Positions 26,801-35,632 of a DNA stretch of 38,387 nucleotides are shown one piece after another. Made by a program: the position numbers and the translations under genes. Each line of letters starts with the position of its first letter. The first letter of the stretch is position 1. Origin of the DNA: Ettlia oleoabundans (lineage: Eukaryota > Chlorophyta > Chlorophyceae > Chlamydomonadales); NCBI GenBank assembly GCA_019693395.1, contig JAAMXP010000073.1, positions 1-38,387 on the forward strand, given 5' to 3'. Under the pieces are notes generated by a model, which made no database searches, was not told where the DNA came from, and saw only the letters and a program-made list of their open reading frames with translations.

Positions 26801-29800
26801 ATGGACAAGTCGCTGAACCCTGCCCTAGGGGCCAGCGCTTGCCTGTTGCTGTTCCTGGCTGGTGCAGTGGCGGAAGACATTCTGATCAAGGTGAGAGAAT
26901 CGACGACATGCCGGATCGCGATGTAGCCTTGGCCAGTCCCGTCTGCTCAAGCCAGCGCCGTCGGTGCCGTAGGGCCTTCAGTAGGGCCTTAATCCAACCG
27001 TGCCTGCAGGCCGGCACAGTGGTCAATGCTGATCGCCAGTTCCAGGCAGACGTGCTCATTAGGGACGGCCTGGTCTTGAGAGTCGGGCCTGGGCTTCAGG
27101 TGAGCTGTTGGCGTGCGTTTCCCTTGAAAGGGTAGCTTGCTGAAGCTGTCGTGTTGAAAATCGTATGATATTCTAGCCAAGTTTTCCTCTTGAATGAATT
27201 TGGTACAGCATTTTGCTCACGATGCACATGTCTGTTAAGCTGACCACAGTTCCATTGTGTGTCTGCTTGTGTCAGGCGATGCGCGCGGGGACACGCGAGC
27301 TGGATGCGAGCGGCAAGCTGGTGATGCCCGGCGGCATCGACCCGCACACCCACCTCGCCATGCCCTTCATGGGGCAAATCGCTTGCGACGATTTCTTCAG
27401 GTGCGGAGGGATATGGTAGGGAGGGATTTGCTTAACTGGGGTGGGAAGGGAATGGTGTTGAGCATTACAGTCAGCTGCTGTTCTGCCAGCAGTTCGCGAG
27501 TAGCAGGCTGGCGACTTGTGATTCTCTGGTGCCTGCCTGTCTCCATCTACACCCCCTGGTTTGGATGCGCCTTCATTCTCGCCCCCAACCGCGTTTTAGT
27601 CAACCAAGACGTTCTCATCGTGGCCGCAGTGGCCAGGCGGCGGCGCTGGCGGGCGGCACCACCATGCACATTGACTTTGCGCTGCCAGTGGGCCACGACC
27701 TGCTGGCAGGGTGGGAAGAGTGGCAGAACAAGGCTGAGGCGGCCGTGATGGACTATGGCTTCCATATGGCGGTGACCAGCTGGAGCGACAAGGTAGCGGC
27801 TGACATGGCCCAAATTGCTGCCAGGGGAGTCAACTCCTTCAAGTTTTTCATGGCCTACAAAGGTGGGGTGACGCGGGTGCAAGGGCGGTTCTGTAACGGG
27901 CGAGAAGGGAAGGTCAGCAACAACGTAATGACGGCAATTGCAGCAGCAGCAGCATGGTTTGGGAAAGGGTGTGGTGTTGTCCCCCAGGCACCTGCAGACC
28001 CCAGGCTTTGCCATAAATGACGCCACGTATCTGCCTGCAGCCAGCAGCAACAAGCGATTATGGGACACTAGGGAAGCAATGAGCGGCGTTCGGTTGCTGC
28101 CTGCAGGTGCCCTGATGGTCCGCGATGATCAGCTGCTGGCAGGCCTGCGACGGTGCAAGGAGCTGGGGGCCCTGGCACAGGTGGCTGGTTGCTGCATTGA
28201 ACTAGTGCACTGGAGTGTACAGCAAAGCATTGCTGCCACCTCCGCCACCCTACTCAATCCCCCCCATCCTATCCCACCAACCCCACCCATCCACCCACCC
28301 GCCCACTACAACCCCACCCCGTCTGTTTGGATCCTCGCAGGTCCATGCAGAGAACGGCGATGCAGTGGCTGAGGGGCAGCGCCGAGTGTATGAGGCGGGC
28401 ATAACAGGGCCCGAGGGGCATGCTCTCTCGCGCCCCGCAGCTTTGGAGGGCGAGGCCACTGGGCGCGCCATACGGCTGGCTGAGTTTGTGGGCACTCCGC
28501 TGTATGTGGTGCATGTGATGAGCAGGGATGCAATGGAGGAGGTGGCGCGGGCCAGGTGAGTGGCTGGGTGGGCGCTTGGCTGGTTGGTAGGGTGGCTGGG
28601 TGGCTGACTGAGTGGGTGGGCAACTGGTGGATAGATTGATGAGTCGGTGGGTGGTTGAATGTGCGGCTGCATGCAGACTGGCTGTGCTGGGCTGGGGAGT
28701 GTAGCAGTCAAGAAAGTGGTTTCAGCCACCCTGCGACACGAGTCACTTTTGTTGATAGTGACTGCTGCTGGCCGATTTCCCCTCTTCCACATCCACACTT
28801 GGCCCCGGACACCGCCCCACACACACGAATCGTTTGCAGGCAGCGTGGTGTGCGGGTGATCGGGGAGACGGTTGCCTCCGCAATATCTATGGATGAGAGC
28901 CGGCTGTGGCACCCAAACTTTGATGTGGCGGCACAGTATGTGATGAGCCCACCCATCCGCAGCAGGTGAGAGGGAGAGCTAGGCCGCATGCGGGTGGCGT
29001 GTGTCATGCTATAACTTGCCGGGCGTCGCAAGCCGAGCTGCCTTGCTGGAAGCTTTTCTATGCTGCCGCCTGGCGGCTGGCACAACCCCTCCAGTGCTTT
29101 GCTTGGCTGGCTGACTGCCTGCCACGTGCCCAACAAGGCACAGTGGATGCCTGCCTGCCTGCCTCCTCACACCTGGGCTGCCTGCCTTCCTGGCTGTAGG
29201 GAGCACGGCGCAGCGCTAAAGGCTGCACTGGCAGGCGGCACGCTGCAGCTGGTAGGTACCGACCACGCCGTGTTCAACAGCAGCCAAAAGGCAGTGGGGC
29301 GGCACGACTTCCGCGTCATACCCAACGGCGTCAACGGCCTGGAGGTGGGTGGGCTGGGTGGGTACACACCGCGGTAATACTGATAATGTCCATTTGCTGA
29401 GTTGGAAAAGAGCGAATGAAGGCGTATGTGTATGTGCTGTTTGCACAAAGTTTATGAAGCGGGCAGGGAGTAGCCTAACTTGTGATGGGGAGGCGGTCTG
29501 TCCCAGCTGGAACCCAGATGTTGGGTGCTTGCATGACTACAGTTGGTTGCACCTTGTACACTCCTGCAGCTTGGCTTGTTGCCCAACAACACTCCAGCAC
29601 GCCACAAAACCATCTGCCTCCCCCTCACAGCTAATCACCACCCCCCCACCCCTGATGAGGCTCCTGACTGCAGGAGCGGCTTCATGTGGTGTGGCAGGAG
29701 CTGGTGAACAGCGGCCTGCTCACCCCCTCGGACTTTGTGCGGGTCACAAGCACTGCCGCCGCACAAATATTCAACATCTACCCTCGCAAGGTGTGGGCTG

Positions 29801-30461
29801 TTGTGAGTGACTGTGTTTGCACCAGAACCGCCACCGCTCCTGCAACTTGTGCGGCCACACAAATTGTTCCGCTGTGTTCCAGGGCGTGGTGGCACCAGGT
29901 GCAGACGCTGATGTGATCTTATTTGACCCGCTGCTGGAGCACACCATCAGCGCATCTGCCCACCATTCAGCCATGGACACCAACATCTATGAGGGCTACC
30001 GGGTGAAGGGCAAGGTGAGCCGATAACCAGGAATGGCAGCTTGGGAAGGGCGCTTCAAATGAAAAGCGGTGGAGTGTGGAGTGCCCAGGTACAAACACCC
30101 CTCTACAGCTGTGTCCTGGCTGCTTTCAAGGTATCATGCGAGACGCAGTGCCTCAGCCGCTGCCGGTGACATGCGAACATGCCAAGATATGCCCCCCCCC
30201 GCCCCCCCCCCTTTGTGCACCATCCCACTCGCAATCGCTATTGATTTTCAGGTTGTGACTACCATCAGTCGAGGCCGCGTGGTGTGGCACGAGGGCAAGT
30301 TGAATGTGACACGAGGCAGCGGCCGGTTTGTCCCGACGCCCACCCACGGCCCGCTGTTTGACGGGCTGGAGAAGCTGCCGGCACATCTGGTGGATGTGGA
30401 GCGGTATGGCGGGGTGCCTGTCAAGCGCAGCGGTGGCAGCAGCGCAAGAGACGAGCTGTGA
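26801..30461 (+). CDS. PYD2: Dihydropyrimidinase, secretory signal plus RDEL tail
   Basis: It hydrolyses dihydrouracil/dihydrothymine to N-carbamoyl-beta-amino acids, the second step of reductive pyrimidine catabolism. Eleven exons close in frame: 26801-26890, 27010-27099, 27276-27400, 27630-27862, 28107-28180, 28341-28555, 28840-28965, 29200-29344, 29674-29790, 29883-30014 and 30252-30461, giving 518 residues. The amidohydrolase metal site is complete: His84 and His86 in GGIDPHTH, carboxylated Lys173 in SFKFFMAYK, His206 in VHAENGD, His262 in YVVHVMS and Asp339 in GTDHAVFN. Residues 1-25 form a signal peptide (Lys then a hydrophobic core ending AVA|ED), and the protein ends in SSARDEL, a KDEL-type retrieval signal. 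Both together point to the ER lumen, consistent with what I recall of plant PYD2. It shares a 166-bp upstream region with an amino acid transporter. Confidence 0.94.
30192..30211 (+). repeat. Poly-C tract
   Basis: C9-G-C10 in the last intron of the dihydropyrimidinase gene, upstream of its acceptor at 30251. Assembly or sequencing length errors are likely in such a tract. Confidence 0.8.
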
Positions 30462-30619
30462 CATGCTTGGCAAGCAAGGGGCAGCGACTGCTTGTCCGCC
30501 CGCCATGCCAGCTGGGCGGCGGGCTGCTTCCCTGGCATCAATGCTTCTGGCATTCCAATGGTGATTGCTCCTCGGTAACGTCTTCTGCATATTGCCAAGG
30601 TGACCCGGCGTACAGCGCT
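30462..30619 (+). other. Short tandem spacer, dihydropyrimidinase to Mpv17-like gene
   Basis: 158 bp between a stop codon and the next start on the same strand. It must hold a 3' UTR, polyadenylation site, promoter and leader, or the downstream gene starts further on. No distinct element is visible. Confidence 0.4.
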
Positions 30620-32021
30620 ATGAACTCGGGCTGTTTTCGGCTGCTGCTGGGCAGCGTCCGGGGTTTCGGGAACCTCAGGCCTCGTGGACGGCGCGGTCAG
30701 CGCTCGCGGAGTACATCAGATGCGGCAGCAGCCCCGAACCCCCCGCCGCAGCAGGTGAGCGGAGAATTCACTCCGTTGGCGTCTACCGCGCTCTTTGCCG
30801 CAATTTGATACAAATTAAAGTAAGGTCTAGAAAACCTGCACGTCGATGTCTGTGTAGACTCAGTGGAACAACCCCGTGCTGAAGAGCGGCTTGACTGCCG
30901 GCTCGCTGGCGCTGGCGGGAGACGTGCTGGCCCAGCTGATAGCGGCTCGTACTAAGGTACGCTACCCCGTGTAGCATTGGAACTGGATCGGTGGTGCTGT
31001 GCAGCACCACCTACATCCTGCCGCTACGCGGATTAGGGAGGCTGCCGTGTCATTCCCATACTGCTGCCTGTCAGCCCCTGGTGCTCAACTATGCCCCGTG
31101 CCTGTTGCCTGGTTCTCTGCTGCAGAGCAGCACGGACGCTGCTGGCTACGATGTGGCCCGTGCTGCGCGCATGGGCAGCTTTGGTCTGGTCTTCTACGGC
31201 CCCTACCAGTATTTTTGGTATCGCGCCCTTGACCGAGCCTTCCCCGGCCGCACCCTCGTCAACTTTGCCACTAAGGTACGCATTTGCTTTGCGCATAGAT
31301 TCAGCTGGGATACTCGCAACCAAAATTAAAGCGTACCAAGTTGGCCTTGCGTGAGCACGCCATGCCACGATGTTTTGGTTCAGGGATAACCTCCCCTGAA
31401 TCAAGTGGGCAGCCAGCTGTTCTGCCCTGCCACGTGCCTTGATCACTCCGCCTCCCTGCCGTGGCACCTGCGATGTGCCACCCTTGAGCCCTGCGTGTGC
31501 CTGCCTCCCAATCCTGCTCAACCATTGCAGGTGGCCCTCAACCAGCTGGCGCTGGCGCCCGTCGTCATCTCCGTTGTGTTTGCCTGGAACCTGGCCCTGC
31601 AGCAGCGCCTGGGGGAGCTGCCGGGCAAGCTGCGCGCCGACTTTGTGTCCACCATGCTCAACGGCTGGAAGTTCTGGGTGCCTGCAGCCGCAATCAACTT
31701 TGCTGCCGTGCCGCTGCGGTACCAGGTGGGTGGGTGCGGCGGCTGGTTGGTGAGGTGGCTGTGTGTGTGTGTTGGGCGGGCGGGCAATCAAGTGCATTGC
31801 TGGTTGGGTGCTTGCTCACATAGGGCCAGATACCACAAACTGCGGAGTGACAGCGATTACACTCCTAGCATCCAGTGCACGTTTACCCCTCCCTTGGATG
31901 GTTGGCTGTACAGAGAAGTTGTGAATTCCACTTTATTTGCGTTCAACTGCAGGTACTCTACATGAGCACCTGCGGCTGCCTCTGGACCGGCTACCTCTCG
32001 TACAGTAGCGCCAAGGGCTAG
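30620..32021 (+). CDS. Mpv17/PMP22-family membrane protein
   Basis: Five exons close in frame: 30620-30754, 30858-30956, 31126-31275, 31531-31725 and 31953-32021, giving 215 residues. Family landmarks are WNNPVLKSGLTAGSLALAGDVLAQ, RAARMGSFGLVFYGPYQYFWYRALDRAFPG, NQLALAPVVISVVFAWN and the C-terminal WKFWVPAAAINFAAVPLRYQVLY (read as successive pieces), followed by CLWTGYLSY. Mpv17 proteins have four membrane helices and sit in inner mitochondrial, peroxisomal or plastid membranes as channel- or transporter-like proteins. The N-terminal 45 residues are Arg/Gly-rich (GNLRPRGRRGQRSRS), compatible with an organelle-targeting peptide. It is convergent with the CPBP protease gene. The first exon is the least certain because it carries no family motif. 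Confidence 0.9.
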
Positions 32022-32422
32022 ATCACCTCACATTACTGTTTCAGCATACAAGCCAACAAGCCTTTCTGATTGGTGCAAAGGTACAGCGGTTTACAAGGAG
32101 CTGCAACACCTGGTGCAGCATGGAGCCGCCTTCACAAACAATTATGAGTATGCCTTGAAATACGTGCAAAAGAAATCGTGCATTGCAATCTCTGGTTCAT
32201 AACAATTTGCTCTCTACTCAAATGTTCACTACCTGCCTGCCTGCTTGTCAACTGTCAACGTACTGCTGCCTGCTATGTCCCTGCTGTACCGCTGAGGAAT
32301 CTTTGTGCTGCTCTATCAATGGTGGCATTGTGCTGCTCTATCAATGGTGGCACATCAGCAACACTTGCTGCTTGACGTAGTCATCTTCGGTGCCCGCTGG
32401 TGCGCCTTAAGCGGTGCATGGC
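32022..32422. other. Convergent 3' spacer with tandem duplication
   Basis: About 400 bp between two convergent stop codons. It should hold both 3' UTRs and contains a perfect 25-bp tandem duplication at 32303-32352. No coding signature is seen. Confidence 0.5.
32303..32352. repeat. Perfect 25-bp tandem duplication
   Basis: The unit starting TTGTGCTGCTCTATC and ending GGTGGCA is present at 32303-32327 and again at 32328-32352 without mismatch. Confidence 0.92.
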
Positions 32423-34933
32423 TTAGTTGGCGTGAATGAGCTCGTTAATGTCGATGCCTTGGCTGGCAAGGAAGAACAGGATGGTCAGCACGCTGCCGTT
32501 CCACGCGCCATGGATGAGTATGGGCGTCAGCAGGTTGCGGGACCGCACGTAGGAAAACCCCAGAAGGAAACCCAGGGCAGTCAGCTGCAGGAAACCAGGC
32601 ATTGCACTTGACAGACACAGTAAACAAGAGCAGACAGGTAGGGGTTGGATGGGGTGAGGGAGAGCACAGCACAGCCCAGCGGCATTGCACAGCGAGCCTT
32701 GCTTGATCACCAACAGGGGCATGCTGGGTGCTAGCATGACACATAACCCACAGGCAGAAATCCTGCACAGGTCGCATCAACCAGCTGCAAGCATAATAAA
32801 CAACACCGCCACATTTGCCACCCTCAAGCAAGAGTAGCAGCGCTTTGCGGCATCACCTGTGGGAAGTCTCTGGGCGTGAGGTGAACCATGCCGAACGCGA
32901 CGGAGGAGAGTGCCACGGCAGCAGGCACCGGCATCCACTTGGTCAGTGATGTGAGCAGGAAGCCTCGGAACACGGTTTCCTCCAGCAGCGGCGCCAGCAG
33001 CGAGGTGGTGGCCATGAGTGAGGCGTAGGTGGAGAAGTTGATGGTGATGATGGAGGACACGGCGTCCACTGTGCCTCGTCCCCCCGCATCGGAAACGCCC
33101 AGCCCTTCAGACAGAGTGGCGGCGGCGTAGACGACAAGGGGGGAGAGCGCAACCCCCAGCAGCCCCCACAGCAGCCAGCCACGAGGCTTCTTGAACGGCT
33201 CGCTGCGGTGGGAAGGGAGGCGGGTGTAGTGGTGTTGAGGTGCAATAGAAGGGAGGTGGTGGTGATGCTGGTTTTGTGTGCAGGAGATGACAGTGGTGGG
33301 ACCAAATGGCGCAGCTGTTTACAGCACCCAGGGCTGGGATGTATGAGTAAACAGGGCTTGGCCTCTGCTGCTGCACGCCCACTAACGCAATGCAACCAAC
33401 TGCTGAGGCCACAACACCAAACACTTGCATCCCCCCCTACACAACGCCCCCAGACAACCGACGCAAGCAGAAGGGCTGCCAGCCACTTGGAGCCAACTCT
33501 TAGCCAGCCAGCCAGCCAGCCAGCCAGCCAGGCACCTCCGCACATCCCCTCAAGCCCCGCCCACCTCAGGTCGTATTTGAAGAGTTGAGGTGGCAGCGGC
33601 TCGTACTTGGCTACACCCAGCCGGATGATGGCCAGGCTAACCACCGTCTCTGCCACCTGGTTGGCCAGCGCAAAAGCCGACTTGTCCCCAGCTGAGAGGC
33701 CTGAGAAGCCTGAGGGCCCTGCTAGCGACTGTGCCACTGGGATGAAAGCCAGCCCCACTCCCACAAAAGCGGCGCACCAGGCCAGCATGCCCAGCACCGT
33801 CTCCTTGGCACCCCAGGGAATCTGCAAGGTACGAAGGGCTGGGTACATGTGTGTAGTCGTGGTGGTGTGGTGGTGCTGGTGCTGGTGGTGGCGCAAGGGG
33901 CCGGGGGGCAGGCGGGGGGGGGGGGCTCCCAGCATCCACTCCTCCCACCATACCAAGGGGGCGCCAGCACGCCCCCACACAACCGACAGGCTTGTAAGCA
34001 GGCAGGCAGGCAGGCAGGTCAGATTAAGCCTCACATGCCAGCAATGCATATCCTGGCTGCCAGTCCTGCCGCTAACTTTCCCGCCTTATCAAATCAACAA
34101 GGGTTGCTGACTGCTGCTGTGCGATGGCAGGGCACGGAACCACCACTCACATCAAACCGCTCGTTGTAAGCCTTCCAGTCCAACAACCCAAACGCCTCCT
34201 CCAACTCCTGCACCCATCAGGTACAGCACCCGTGGCTGTAAAATCTTGCACACAAATTATGCAGGCAACAGATAGGTGCATTGATCCAGCGCTTTTTGGC
34301 AATGACCACCTTGTTGATCAGCGGATCCATCCCCGCATGACGCCTCCGCACCTCTGGGCTGTCCCGGCTACTAGTCAACCCAGTTGGTGGGTCTGGTACT
34401 TTTTGTTGCCGTTCTGTTCCTGTTTGCTCTGCACACCAAGCATGAGGGTCAGGAGGGAGAATGATCACCAGGTGGACATTAGAAGCCCTCTGCATCCCTG
34501 ACCGCCCACTGCCGCACGATCGCAACTCCGCCACCTGCCCACCCCGCGTCGGGCTTACTCTCGGAGCGAACTACCACAACCAATTGCCTCCTGCAATCAA
34601 TTCAAATCAGAATGGCAGTCAGCAAGGACCAAGGCGTTGGGCAGGGCGCCATACGTGCCGCCCTCTGCAGAGTATTACCTGCCGCATCTTTGTCGCCACG
34701 CTGGGCTGACATGGAGGACTGCAATGCGTGATGGAGGTGGCGCGGTGCGACAAGGGGCGGCCAGCGCTGCAAACCGAGTGGCGGAAGCCTGCCCTTTGGT
34801 TGCTGCTGTCCACCACATGCTGCTGGGTGAAGTAGATGAAGACAAGCGGAATTGTGTTGGCTAGAGTGTTAGAGGTGTCATTGAGCAACACACTGCAGGC
34901 ATCAGCCAGGTCAGCAAAGGCCGCAGCTGACAA
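32423..34933 (-). CDS. CPBP (CAAX-type) intramembrane metalloprotease
   Basis: Seven exons close in frame: 34933-34679, 34590-34559, 34358-34310, 34207-34151, 33821-33565, 33202-32857 and 32584-32423, giving 385 residues. The three catalytic motifs of the family are all present: EETVFRG (EExxxR), FGMVH (FxxxH) and HGAWN (HxxxN), each in or next to a hydrophobic segment. Before them lie EAFGLLDWKAYNERFD|IPWGAKETVLGM and a membrane helix with AFVGVGLAFIPVAQ. This layout resembles plastid CPBP proteins of plants. The first 85 residues are Ser/Thr/Arg-containing and may act as a transit peptide, though a hydrophobic stretch (TIPLVFIYF) is present; the true start could be internal. The substrate is unknown; family members cleave prenylated proteins or act in bacteriocin and membrane-protein processing. 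Introns carry several simple repeats. Confidence 0.88.
33502..33532. repeat. (CCAG)n microsatellite
   Basis: About seven tandem AGCC units in an intron of the CPBP protease gene. Confidence 0.85.
33914..33925. repeat. Poly-G run (12)
   Basis: Twelve consecutive G residues within a G-rich stretch (about 33895-33925) in a CPBP protease intron. On the coding (minus) strand it is a poly-C tract near the intron's 5' half. Confidence 0.85.
33998..34018. repeat. (GCAG)n microsatellite
   Basis: Five tandem GCAG units in the intron between CPBP exons 34207-34151 and 33821-33565. Confidence 0.85.
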
Positions 34934-35170
34934 CCCGCCTCCTTTGTGCTTTAGCTCCTTTGTGCCATCATGTTTACAGAGCCCGTCACAGTTTGGGAAG
35001 GTTTATTTGAACAGTACATTTCTCCTGCACCTTGTGCAAACGTCCAGCGCAAATGGGCGCATAATGCAACAAAATGTGATACCGACTGCGGGAGCCATGC
35101 TTGTGCGGTTGCTGACTGCTTCCTGACTGCTGGTTGCTTCGCATGCTCCCGTGCACGTTGATCCTGCCTT
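34934..35170 (-). promoter_or_regulatory. IF-2 3' end to CPBP protease promoter interval
   Basis: 237 bp between the IF-2 stop codon and the CPBP start, same strand. It should contain the IF-2 3' UTR and the CPBP promoter. No specific element is recognisable. Confidence 0.4.
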
Positions 35171-35543
35171 TCACCACTTGTTTTCGGGCCCAGTGTTTAC
35201 GTGCGCATCAGCACGCATCTCTACAGCAATACACTGTAGCTGGTCGCCGGGGCGGACGTCAGAGAAGCCCTCGAGAAGCACTCCGCACTCGGTGCCCTTG
35301 CCGACAGTCTCCACCTCCAGCTTGTGGCGCTTCAGGGAGGCACAAGGGCCCTCATGCACCACCTCACCTCTGCAGGAACGCAAGGAATGGACGTCACAAA
35401 CCGCGATTTGGAAACAGGAGTCGGGTTCTACAGAGACGGAGGGCTGGAGGAGAGAGAATGGCCAGGGCGAGCAGCAACTCAAGAGGGTGGTGAACTGCCA
35501 AGCGGGCATGTGCGACTACCCACCCCTAAGAGGGTTGGTTGGC

Positions 35544-35632
<89 letters not shown>

